Positions 56,660-64,000 of a DNA stretch of 64,000 nucleotides are shown here, one piece after another (position 1 is the stretch's first letter; every line of letters begins with the position of its first letter). Origin of the DNA: Chloroflexota bacterium (GTDB lineage Bacteria > Chloroflexota > Dehalococcoidia > Lucifugimonadales > JACPQL01). Where the stretch lies: contig JACPQL010000005.1 of NCBI GenBank assembly GCA_016190445.1, positions 1 to 64,000 of the forward strand, in the 5' to 3' direction. Below the pieces are notes generated by a model, which saw only the letters and a program-made list of their open reading frames with translations, searched no databases and had not been told where the DNA came from. A program made the position numbers and the translations under genes.

Positions 56660-57700
56660 TCAGATGATCTCTTTGGTAACCATCCAGGAATCGCCAAAGA
56701 TGGGGAGGAAGACCGCATGGTAAGGCTCCGGGCCGCCAGCCACCAGGACCATGATATCCTCCGGCCTCCTGGCCACGTGGACCATGCCGTCCTTGATGAC
56801 CGGCTCGATCCTCTCGAGGCGCATCAGGTCCGGGGACAGCCGCGACTCCGGGAAGGCGCTGTGCTCGTACAGGAACCGCTTCACGTCCTGCTTACTCATG
56901 CCCTCGCGAATTGCCAGGCTCGCATGGCCCGAGGTCACGATTATGCCCGGCTCGCCCCGGCCCAGCAGGACGTTGTTCCCAGCCATCTGCCCCATGCCAT
57001 CGGCCATGTGCATGAGCATGTCCTTCCAGTGGACACACGTGGCCGTATGAACATTCAGGGTGCCGCTGGGTGCGAAGACCGTCACAGTGCTCTGCTCAGG
57101 CTTGAAGCCGCGCTCCACATGAAGAGGTTCCCATGGCGAGTTCTCTTCGTCCTCACCAAAGCAGAAGCTGTACTTGCCAGGAAAGCCGTGGATGGCTTTG
57201 TCCACCAGTTCATTCTTGGCCCCACCCACGTTCAGCAGTATGAGCCGCATGGCCCGACCAATGGTGGCGTTGGCCTGTGCGCCAGGGCCCAGACATCCCC
57301 GCCGGCAGTTGATGCTCAGGGTCCCCCGCACGGGCCCGTTGATGATCACGCCTACGGCACAGGGATTGGTGGTGGCCTGGACCGCATCTATGTTGAACTG
57401 GCGCTCCTGGAGGCACCCCACCGCGGCTATCAGCACCGGCATGTACTCCGGGCGGCATCCGGCCATCACCGCATTTACGGCTATCTTCTCCACCGTGGCC
57501 ACACCGTTCATGGGCCCCACGATACCCACCGCCACCTGCGGGTCACGGCCACACGCCTCCACCATGCGCCACACCCGCTCCTCGGTGGGTGGAATCACAG
57601 GCAGGCCGTCGCCCCACCCGCGCCGCATCACCTCCTCGTTGACCCGCTCCAGGGAGTCCTCAAACTCAACGACGTCGGACGCCAGACGTCCTTTGGACAT
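56660..57700 (-). CDS. Conserved DGLP protein 2 (unknown enzyme)
   Basis: 346 aa from ATG 57700 (GAGAGG upstream); a TTG at 57751 would overlap the upstream gene. Full-length paralogue of the 46773 protein: WGDGLPVIPPT (29-39), ATVEKIAVNAVMAGC (Cys82), NGPV, ANATIGRA (143-150), SFC (Cys180), WEPLHVERG (190-198). It has extra Cys residues (NCRRGC) before ANATIGRA and lacks the C-terminal CC pair of copy 1. Unknown function and no targeting signal. It sits between a CoA-transferase and the LLM oxidoreductase in the operon headed by UGSC-2. Confidence 0.85.
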   Translation of the reverse strand: MSKGRLASDVVEFEDSLERVNEEVMRRGWGDGLPVIPPTEERVWRMVEACGRDPQVAVGIVGPMNGVATVEKIAVNAVMAGCRPEYMPVLIAAVGCLQERQFNIDAVQATTNPCAVGVIINGPVRGTLSINCRRGCLGPGAQANATIGRAMRLILLNVGGAKNELVDKAIHGFPGKYSFCFGEDEENSPWEPLHVERGFKPEQSTVTVFAPSGTLNVHTATCVHWKDMLMHMADGMGQMAGNNVLLGRGEPGIIVTSGHASLAIREGMSKQDVKRFLYEHSAFPESRLSPDLMRLERIEPVIKDGMVHVARRPEDIMVLVAGGPEPYHAVFLPIFGDSWMVTKEII

Positions 57701-57743
57701 CACTCCGACCTCTCCTCTCCCTCTAGCGCCATTGTAATGTACA

Positions 57744-58949
57744 TTACGCAATCACACCTCGCGCCGCCATCTCCGCCATCTCCACCGCCGAGTATCCCAG
57801 AGAGCCCAACACCTCCCGGGTATGCTCGCCCCGCCGGGGCGCAAAGCGCCGGAAGCCACCCGGCGTCTCGGAGAGGCGCAGCGGCACACCCACCTGGCGC
57901 ACCACCCCTGTCTCCGGGTGCTCCACCTCCACCACCATGCCCCTGCTGCGCACCTGCGGGTCCTCCATCACCTCCTCCAGTTCGTACACTGGGCTGAAGC
58001 AGGTATCCGCCTCCTTGAGCACAGGCATCCACTCCTCCAGGGTGCGCGTGCCCAGCACCGTCTGCACGGCCCCGACGGCCTCCTTCTGCCTGCGGCGCAC
58101 CCCCTCCGGGTCCGGCATATAGGCGTCCATGCCAAGCGTCTGGATATCCTCGTAGTAGGGTACGTACCGCTCCAGCCCCAGCGCCCGGCAAAGGCGCTCC
58201 CAGAACACCACAGTGCCAAAGGAGAAACAGATGTACCTGTCGTCTTTGGTCCGGTACACGTGGCTGGGACGCCGCCCCCGCACCGGCTTCATCCCGTCGG
58301 AGAGGAAGAGTGGCCAGTGACGGGTCCCCATCCAGTAGACCATGGTGTCGGCGCAGGAGACATCCACAAACTGGCCCCGTCCAGTCTCCTGCCGCACCCG
58401 GAGGGCCAGCAACACGCCAATAACCGCGTTCATGCCGGCTGCGTAGTCCGCCACGGGCACGGCGGGGATGACGTGGCTGCCGTCGGGGCCGCCGGTGATG
58501 CCCAGCACTCCCGATATGGCCAGGTAGTTGGGGTCGAAGCCTGGCACGTCCCGGTACGGCCCGTCTTGGCCATAGCTGGACACCGAGCAGCACACAATCC
58601 TGGGGTTGGTCTCCTTCAGAGTGGGATAGTCTATGTCCAGCCGAGCGGTCACGCCTGGCCGGAAGTCGTCCACCACCACGTCGGCTACGCGCACCAGGCG
58701 GTAGAAGGCCTCCCTGCCGGCGGCGTCCTTCAAGTTCAGGGCAATGCTGCGCTTGTTGCGCTCCAGAGCGGAGTAGGCCAGGCGGCGGCCCTCGCGTTGG
58801 TCTATGATCCCCTTGGGCGCCGACCTGGCGGCCGGGTCCTCCACCTTGATGACGTCCGCCCCCATGTCCCCCAGCATCACAGTGCAGAAAGGGCCGGGGA
58901 TAAACCGGGTCAGGTCAATTACAGTCACACCCTCCAGTGGAGCGGCCAT
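57744..58949 (-). CDS. CaiB/BaiF-type class III CoA-transferase
   Basis: 401 aa, ATG after AGAGGT. Family motifs: PLEGVTVIDLTRFIPGPFC, MGADVIKVEDPAARS, RNKRSIALNLK, ADVVVDDFRPG. The catalytic Asp is present in VADYAAGMN, 20 residues before TGRGQ. Unlike the tandem pairs downstream it stands alone and looks like a homodimeric CaiB or racemase-type member. Transfers CoA to or between carboxylic acids. It lies between the dehydratase B and DGLP-2 genes with gaps of 32 and 43 bp. Confidence 0.88.
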   Translation of the reverse strand: MAAPLEGVTVIDLTRFIPGPFCTVMLGDMGADVIKVEDPAARSAPKGIIDQREGRRLAYSALERNKRSIALNLKDAAGREAFYRLVRVADVVVDDFRPGVTARLDIDYPTLKETNPRIVCCSVSSYGQDGPYRDVPGFDPNYLAISGVLGITGGPDGSHVIPAVPVADYAAGMNAVIGVLLALRVRQETGRGQFVDVSCADTMVYWMGTRHWPLFLSDGMKPVRGRRPSHVYRTKDDRYICFSFGTVVFWERLCRALGLERYVPYYEDIQTLGMDAYMPDPEGVRRRQKEAVGAVQTVLGTRTLEEWMPVLKEADTCFSPVYELEEVMEDPQVRSRGMVVEVEHPETGVVRQVGVPLRLSETPGGFRRFAPRRGEHTREVLGSLGYSAVEMAEMAARGVIA

Positions 58950-58981
58950 GTGCTTACCTCTGCGGCCCAGGGCGACGAGCG

Positions 58982-60109
58982 CTAGAACGGGGCAGGATGC
59001 CTGGTGGGCAGGACAACCGTGGCCTTGCCGGTGGCGGTGCTCTCCTTGCGCTGGTTCTCGGCCCAGACATCAATATCCACCAGGTGGTTCTCGCCCTCCT
59101 GGCGCTTGCCGGTCACCCTGCCTCGGACCCAGGTAGTGTCTCCTATGTAGTTGAAGCGACGCAACTCAACGTAGAGCCGCTTCAGAAAGCCGTCGTCTCC
59201 CATCCAGTTGGTGAGCAGGTGGCCCACCCAGCAGCAGCGCTGGCAGCCGTAGTCGTAGGCCCCCGGCAGGCCAGCGCTGGAGGCAGCGTCCTGGACATCG
59301 TGCACCCGGATGATGGCCTCGCGCGCCCCTGTAGTGGGGTCCTGCCAGCCCCAGGAGGGGTGCCGCATTATCTCCCTTAGCTGAAGGCCATGGGAGATGC
59401 CCCCGATGCACCCCGCCACGAAGGCGTACAGGTCGCCGTGACTCAGCGGCCCCTTCACCACCGGCCTAAGCTCCTCACCCACCTGCACATCATCCCAGAA
59501 GCGGGGGTTGCTGCCCCGTATCTCCTCGGAGAGAACGGCCTCCTCAATGGCCTTCTGTTCCTCTCGGGTGTACTGGTACGGCTCATACTTGTACTTGCCC
59601 CGCTCGCGGGCGCCGCCGCGCTCCGCCCGCACCTGCCACCCCTTGCCCCTGGCCACCACCTCACCCCGCTGGTTGCGGTACGTGGCCACGCTGTACACAA
59701 TGGCGATGCGCCCGGCGAAGCGGCCCTCCTTCTCCTGCACGTCCGTGAACTGCTCCTGGACGTTGATGCGGTCCCCCTCTCGGATTGTCTGGTACCACTC
59801 CCAGTCGTTCCCGGCGTGAAAGCCGTGCACCCCAGGGAGACCCCCCACCCTACCCGAGACCCAGTACACGCTGTAGAGGAAGGTGGGCGGGGCGATTATA
59901 GTCCCGTGCCTGGTGCCGCGGGCGTACTCCTCGTCCCAGTAGAGGGGGTTGGAGTCGCCGACGCCCTGGCAGAAGTGCCGGACGGCGTCCCGGCAGGCGA
60001 ACTCGTTGAACACACCCACCCCGTACTGGCTGAGGCGGTTGTACCTGCCTATCTGCGCCCGAAGCTCTGCCAACCCCTCATCGGTTATCCTCGCCTGTTC
60101 CAGAACCAT
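58982..60109 (-). CDS. Double-hotdog MaoC/FAS1-like dehydratase B
   Basis: 375 aa from ATG 60109, chosen for AAGGAG upstream and for alignment with dehydratase A; the frame is open to 60253 without family sequence. N-terminal segment FCQGVGDSNPLYWDEEYA and APPTFLYSVYWVSGRVGG; C-terminal GCQRCCWVGHLLTNW and GDTTWVRGRVTGK. Paralogue of the 54570 protein, so the operon carries two related hydratases, perhaps for successive intermediates or as a pair. A weak promoter-like TTGGAA-17-TATCAC lies in the 156-bp gap upstream. Confidence 0.84.
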   Translation of the reverse strand: MVLEQARITDEGLAELRAQIGRYNRLSQYGVGVFNEFACRDAVRHFCQGVGDSNPLYWDEEYARGTRHGTIIAPPTFLYSVYWVSGRVGGLPGVHGFHAGNDWEWYQTIREGDRINVQEQFTDVQEKEGRFAGRIAIVYSVATYRNQRGEVVARGKGWQVRAERGGARERGKYKYEPYQYTREEQKAIEEAVLSEEIRGSNPRFWDDVQVGEELRPVVKGPLSHGDLYAFVAGCIGGISHGLQLREIMRHPSWGWQDPTTGAREAIIRVHDVQDAASSAGLPGAYDYGCQRCCWVGHLLTNWMGDDGFLKRLYVELRRFNYIGDTTWVRGRVTGKRQEGENHLVDIDVWAENQRKESTATGKATVVLPTRHPAPF

Positions 60110-60265
60110 GCCCTCTTCTCCTTGCCACTGGCGTACCGTCATACTGGTGATACACACCCATGCCGATCCTTCCAAAGTGGAAGGAGAAAAACGAGATGCC
60201 TGCCAGCCTCTTGTCTGTGCGCCGATAAGGGCCATCTGGAGCCTGGAGTCCACACCCCGGAACTC

Positions 60266-60805
60266 CTACGGCTCTCGCCTGGTCAGCTTCTCCACCATGG
60301 AGTCGAAGGTGCGCTCCGCCAGGGCGCGGACCTCCTCATCGGTCATCTCCTCCACATTGGAGGGCCACACCACAATGGGGAAATCGCGCTTTCCCCGCGC
60401 CCTGGCCACGGAGTTGGCCAAGTTGACAAAACGCTCCGTCACCAGCGCCACCGAGGGAACACCCCGCTCATCCAGGCTTATCGCGTCGTGGACACTCCAC
60501 GTTGTGCAGGACCCTCAGTGTCCCAGGCCCACGATGGCGGCGTCGCCCTTCTTGGCCATCTCCTCCAGGAGCTCCGCAGGGGCGGGTCCCGATGCATTGG
60601 TGTGAAGCGCCTTTATGACGCTTCCCGCCTCATGCTTGGAAACGGCCACCTCTTCGAGGCGCTCCATGCCGATGAGAAAGCTACGCCAGCCGTTGCTCAT
60701 GATGCCCAGCGTCTTGCCACTCAGGGAATCCAGGCGCTCCGCGTTCCCATCCCTGCGGTCCTGGGGAATGCCCACAGGACTGAGTATGCGTATGGTCTGT
60801 GCCAT
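60266..60805 (-). CDS. UGSC-family selenoprotein 2 (in-frame UGA = Sec97)
   Basis: 179 aa when UGA at 60515-60517 is read through; otherwise it would appear as two fragments of 96 and about 60 aa in the same frame. ATG 60805 has GGGAGG upstream. Around the UGA the protein reads GDAAIVGLGH-U-GSCTTWSVHD, then LDERGVPSVALVTERFV. The U-G-S-C motif gives Sec97 and Cys100. It aligns with copy 1 on both sides, especially (A/S)DA.IVGL, UGSCT, HDA..L..RG.P.V and FV. A hairpin with a GU loop follows the UGA. Probable cytoplasmic selenol redox enzyme. First gene of the minus-strand run of CoA-transferase, MaoC-like, DGLP and LLM genes, from a strong promoter. Confidence 0.9.
60487..60501 (-). promoter_or_regulatory. 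Bacterial SECIS-like hairpin of UGSC-2
   Basis: On the mRNA strand CGUGG and CCACG (plus an optional A-U pair) enclose AGUGU. The stem begins 13 nt after the UGA and the loop carries GU, as in the hairpin of copy 1. Both hairpins place the loop about 20 nt from the UGA. Confidence 0.65.
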
Positions 60806-60863
60806 AGGCGGATACCTCCCCCCGGCCCTTGACGGCCCTATTCAAACACACAAGGCGAGCTCG

Positions 60864-60892
60864 ATGCTAGCATGGGGCACAGCTAGTGTCAA
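60864..60892 (-). promoter_or_regulatory. Sigma70-type promoter of the UGSC-2 operon
   Basis: TTGACA (60887-60892), 17 bp, TAGCAT (60864-60869). The -35 box overlaps the stop codon of the preceding gene. The spacer (ctagctgtgccccatgc) matches 13 of 17 bases with that of the promoter at 38103-38131. Confidence 0.65.
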
Positions 60893-61599
60893 CGCGAGGG
60901 GAAACGGCTGGGAAGGCGCCCCAGGCGCTGAAGCTGGAGCAGGCCCTTGCGAGTGTCGCTGGCTACCCGGGCCCCGTCCCAGAGCCGGAGCCTTAGCTTG
61001 AACAGCCAGTAGGTGAACTCCTTGCGCTGATTCAGGGTCATGGAGTGGCCCACCCGCCGGCCACGCTCGGCGCAGAACTCTCGAAACAACTCCTTCTGGC
61101 TGCGCCTGTAGATCCGGCCATAGGCCAGGTCCTCCAGCCCTGGGGGAATCTCCAGGCCACGGGCGCAGAACTCCTTCGCCACCTCCCCCTCCACTGCAAG
61201 AATGAGGGCCTCCTCCACCTCCACGCCGTAGTAGAAGTTGACGTGGGCGCGATACTTGTCCGACCCTACCGCCTGGCGGAACTGTCGCTCGTCCAGGCCG
61301 CCGGGTAGCTCCCCACAGAAGAGGAGGTGCTCCAGCTCCTCTCGAGGTATGACCCCATTCACCTCCAGGCACAGCCGCTCCGCCAGCGCCAGCCAGTCGA
61401 ATGCCTCTCCTTGCAGCAGGTAGCGGATGTGGCGGCCCTGGAACTCCTCCTCCGGGGCCGTCCACGTGGCCACCGCCTCCAGAAGCGCCTGGCCCCAGGG
61501 GCGGCCCTCCTCCACACTACGTACAAAGTGGCGAACGACCTCCTGACCCTCCTCGGGCAGAGAGCCACACGTAGCGTGATGACCATCCTGAAAGTCCAT
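60889..61599 (-). CDS. Unknown 236-aa protein
   Basis: ATG 61599 (MDFQDGHHATCG) has GTGAGGG upstream. A TTG at 61647 overlapping the polX stop (TTGA) is an alternative that would add 16 residues. The protein is soluble and helix-rich with no recognised domain; visible features are FQGRHIRYLLQGEAFDWLALAERL, EELEHLLFCGELPGGL and a basic C-terminus (RKEFTYWLFKLRLRLWDG). It follows polX by 44 bp on the same strand, so it may be co-transcribed with the DNA-repair gene. Confidence 0.75.
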   Translation of the reverse strand: MDFQDGHHATCGSLPEEGQEVVRHFVRSVEEGRPWGQALLEAVATWTAPEEEFQGRHIRYLLQGEAFDWLALAERLCLEVNGVIPREELEHLLFCGELPGGLDERQFRQAVGSDKYRAHVNFYYGVEVEEALILAVEGEVAKEFCARGLEIPPGLEDLAYGRIYRRSQKELFREFCAERGRRVGHSMTLNQRKEFTYWLFKLRLRLWDGARVASDTRKGLLQLQRLGRLPSRFPSR

Positions 61600-61643
61600 A
61601 GCCCTCACACCAGCCACCAACAGGGATCCCCTTTGCCAGTATA

Positions 61644-63392
61644 TCAAACGGCGCTGGCAGCGGCCCGCTTTCTGCCGAGGCCACGCAGGAACTCTTCACG
61701 TGGCAGTGTATTGAGAATGTCGCGTGCCTGACACCAGGCACGACGCGCCACGTGCACCCCAAAACGCATGTTCGCCAGATGGCCCGTCGCATGGGCGTCA
61801 GTGCTGATGAGCAGAGGCGCCCCCAGTTCCCGGGCACGCATGGCGTGCAGGTCTTTCAGGTCCAGACGCTCCGGCGAGCTGTTCACCTCCAGGACAGTCC
61901 CCGTCTCCGCTGCGGCCCGGAAGAGCGCCTCCCAGTCGGCGTCAATGGGGTCCCGGCTGCCCAGCAGGCGGGTGCTGGGGTGGCCAATGACGGTGACGTA
62001 CTTGTTGCGCATAGCCCGGATGATGCGCTCCGTCATCTTATCGGCAGGCTGGGCCATGGAGGAGTGCACCGAGGCCACCACCACATCCAGCTCAGCCAGC
62101 AACTCATCGGGGTAGTCCAGGGAGCCGTCAGCCCGGATGTCCACCTCCGAGCCGCACAGCACCCTCATGCCATTGAACCTGCCGTCCAGAGAGCGGAGCA
62201 GGCGCACCTGCTCCCGGAGGCGCTCTGGACTCAGGCCGTTGGCTATCCCCCTGCCCGCCGAGTGGTCCGTGATGGCCACGTACTGGTAGCCACGGGCCGC
62301 CGCCGCCTGTAGCATCACCTCCAGGGGCTGACGGCCATCGCTCCAGTCAGTATGGACGTGCAGGTCGCCCCGGATGTCGTCCTCGGTCACCAGAGGAGGC
62401 AGCGCGCCCCTCGCCGCCAGCTCGATCTCAGCCCCACCCTCCCGGAGCTCCGGCGGGATGTACTGGAGCCCCAGACGGCTGTAGAAGGCCTCCTCGTCGG
62501 AGAACTGCTCCACCTCACCCGTGTCCACGTGTTTGATACCGTACTCGCTGAGGGAGAGGCCCATGCGGTTGGCGTAGTCACGCAGCCGGATGTTGTGCTG
62601 CTGGCTGCCGGTGAAGTACTGGAGGAGGGAGCCATAGGCCTCCTCGGGCACGAAGCGCAGGTCAATCTGCACCCCCGCCTGAACGTAGACGCTGGCCTTC
62701 TTGGGGCCGTGGGCCAGCACCTCCACCACCATAGGCAGCTTGACTAAGGCGTCAATCACCTGCTCCGGGTCGCAGGCGGTGCCCATGATGTCTATATCAC
62801 CCACCGTCTCCCGCCAGCGGCGCAAGCTGCCCGCGGCGTTGATGTGGCCTATGCCTGGGCAGCGCTGCCTCAGCTCCGCCATGACCTCTTCAGCCAGAGG
62901 GAGGGCCCTGCCCACGAGGATGCGGTCCTCCTTGGAGCGGAGGGAGCGGATGTGGCGCAGGATGTTCTCGGCGGACTTCTGCCCCAGGCGGGGGAGCTCC
63001 GCCAGGCGGCCATCCTGGGCGGCCTTCTCCAGCGCCTCCACCGTGCTGATGCCCAAGTCCTGGCAGATGCGCATGGCCGTCTTGGGGCCGACACCCGGCA
63101 CGTCCATGAGCTTGAGCAGCCCGTCAGGGAACTCGGACTTTAGCCCTTCGTAGTACTGGAGACGGCCCGTAGAGAGCAGCTCCTGGACCTTCTTGGAGAT
63201 GGCCTCGCCTATGCCCGGAAGCTCTCGCAGCTCCTTCCCCTCCTGCACATACCGGGCAAGCTCCACCGGCAGGTGCTCGATGGTGCGTGCCGCCCGCTGG
63301 TAGGCACGTATCTTGAAGACGGACTCGCCCTTCAGCTCCAGCAGGCCAGCTATGTTCTCAAAGACCTCCGCAATCTGCGCGTTGTTCATCAT
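61644..63392 (-). CDS. polX: DNA polymerase/3'-5' exonuclease PolX
   Basis: 582 aa. Family X polymerase core with two helix-hairpin-helix segments (LPGIGEAISKKVQELL; VPGVGPKTAMRI), the nucleotidyl-transfer motif GSLRRWRETVGDIDIMG with a third Asp in VQIDLRFV, and a C-terminal PHP phosphoesterase domain (DLHVHTDWSDG, ITDHS, GSEVDI, STDAH). Length and order match bacterial PolX, which fills short gaps in base-excision repair and has Mn-dependent exonuclease activity. ATG 63392 is preferred; a GTG two codons earlier is possible. It is 21 bp after the Ddn-like gene. Confidence 0.93.
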   Translation of the reverse strand: MMNNAQIAEVFENIAGLLELKGESVFKIRAYQRAARTIEHLPVELARYVQEGKELRELPGIGEAISKKVQELLSTGRLQYYEGLKSEFPDGLLKLMDVPGVGPKTAMRICQDLGISTVEALEKAAQDGRLAELPRLGQKSAENILRHIRSLRSKEDRILVGRALPLAEEVMAELRQRCPGIGHINAAGSLRRWRETVGDIDIMGTACDPEQVIDALVKLPMVVEVLAHGPKKASVYVQAGVQIDLRFVPEEAYGSLLQYFTGSQQHNIRLRDYANRMGLSLSEYGIKHVDTGEVEQFSDEEAFYSRLGLQYIPPELREGGAEIELAARGALPPLVTEDDIRGDLHVHTDWSDGRQPLEVMLQAAAARGYQYVAITDHSAGRGIANGLSPERLREQVRLLRSLDGRFNGMRVLCGSEVDIRADGSLDYPDELLAELDVVVASVHSSMAQPADKMTERIIRAMRNKYVTVIGHPSTRLLGSRDPIDADWEALFRAAAETGTVLEVNSSPERLDLKDLHAMRARELGAPLLISTDAHATGHLANMRFGVHVARRAWCQARDILNTLPREEFLRGLGRKRAAASAV

Positions 63393-63413
63393 GGCCACCG
63401 CCCCCGAAATCCC

Positions 63414-63791
63414 TTAGCCCACCACACGCAGCCTCACCGGAAAGTGGGGGCTGCCCCGGTACCAGGTGTTCACCGTCCTGGCCCCGTACTTTCGGCGAAA
63501 AAGCCCCATGACGAAGGCATCGGCGGCCTCAGGCGCATCAAAGGGCGTGGCCTCCACGGCGATGTCCCGGTCCTTCACCCGCAGACTCGCCGAGGGACGG
63601 GCCCGGAGATTGCGGTACCAGTCGGTGGGCCTGCCCTGGCTGGAGACGCCGCTGAGGAAGTAGACGTGGCCGTCCTGGTAGGCGAACCAGAGCTCCACAG
63701 TGTGCGGCCCTCCGGTGACGCGCCCCGTGGTGGTGAGGTCCAGCTCCCTGGCCTCACGGAGCACGGCCTCCAGGTCGCCTGCTAGCGCCAT
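63414..63791 (-). CDS. Ddn-like deazaflavin-dependent nitroreductase family protein
   Basis: 125 aa from ATG 63791 (MALAGDLEAVL); upstream sequence belongs to the secA end. Split-barrel FMN-binding-like fold with TTTGRVTGGPHTVELWFAY, GHVYFLSG, DWYRNLRARPSASLRV and a C-terminal VRLRVV strand. This matches the DUF385/nitroreductase-quinone reductase family typified by mycobacterial Ddn, which uses F420H2. Supports F420 use by this organism. 11 bp after the secA stop codon. Confidence 0.82.
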   Translation of the reverse strand: MALAGDLEAVLREARELDLTTTGRVTGGPHTVELWFAYQDGHVYFLSGVSSQGRPTDWYRNLRARPSASLRVKDRDIAVEATPFDAPEAADAFVMGLFRRKYGARTVNTWYRGSPHFPVRLRVVG

Positions 63792-63802
63792 GGCCTTCCC
63801 CC

Positions 63803-64000
<198 letters not shown>

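Noticed and set aside
55973..57997. A 674-codon open frame on the + strand
   Set aside because: Shadow of the LLM and DGLP-2 genes on the other strand, with no recognisable protein features.

Overview
The window is a high-GC (roughly 65%) bacterial chromosome segment. Its gene content points to Chloroflexota, most likely a Dehalococcoidia/SAR202-type lineage. The evidence is dense CaiB/BaiF CoA-transferase, acyl-CoA dehydrogenase, MaoC-like and LLM-flavoprotein clusters, a deazaflavin (F420)-type nitroreductase, UGSC-family selenoproteins, very large PKD/Ig/beta-helix surface proteins, and dispersed 'ttcgacaggctcaccacgag' type hairpin repeats. The taxonomic call is an inference from gene families, not from a marker gene.

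Left half (1-37.7 kb): five very large secreted or surface proteins. A 5'-truncated PKD/YCF48 protein on + (1-5274) converges with four minus-strand genes: a 1.25-kDa-residue Ig/CARDB protein with a C-terminal membrane anchor (6034-9792), a 5079-residue multi-domain beta-helix giant (10107-25346), a PKD protein with a Pro/Thr linker and membrane anchor (25585-30099), and a 2471-residue YCF48/Ig/cohesin-like/PKD protein (30278-37693). Two of them share a PGF-pre-PGF-like domain placed before the anchor. Near-identical 46-bp hairpin repeats lie on both sides of the 10-30 kb pair. The 2471-residue gene has a strong sigma70-type promoter and a leader of about 400 nt.

Middle (38.3-49.5 kb): a minus-strand acyl-CoA catabolism set (three acyl-CoA dehydrogenases, one CoA-transferase, a small dual-specificity phosphatase) is divergent from a plus-strand run. 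That run holds a cyclase-family hydrolase, then an operon of an ABM-like protein, a UGSC selenoprotein (UGA read as Sec, hairpin just downstream), a gamma-carbonic-anhydrase-like protein, a 63-aa protein, a conserved protein of unknown function here called DGLP, a membrane protein and an NHL beta-propeller protein. Two copies of a palindrome-rich element of about 145 bp lie at the two ends of this operon.

Right (49.7-60.8 kb, minus strand): an apparently single long operon beginning with a second UGSC selenoprotein. It continues with a MaoC-like dehydratase, a CoA-transferase, a second DGLP paralogue, an LLM-class flavin oxidoreductase, a second MaoC-like dehydratase, and four CoA-transferases that form two tandem pairs. 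In each pair one member keeps the catalytic Asp of class III CoA-transferases and the other has lost it (Glu or Ser), as in heterodimeric BbsEF-type enzymes. Stop and start codons overlap or nearly touch through much of this run. The window ends with housekeeping genes: an unknown 236-aa protein, DNA polymerase X, a Ddn-like nitroreductase and the 3' end of secA.

The most interesting signal is that both UGSC selenoprotein genes sit in operons with a DGLP paralogue and CoA-thioester or small-acid enzymes. This suggests an undescribed selenium-dependent redox step in catabolism of an organic acid. No RNA genes, CRISPR arrays or insertion sequences were seen.
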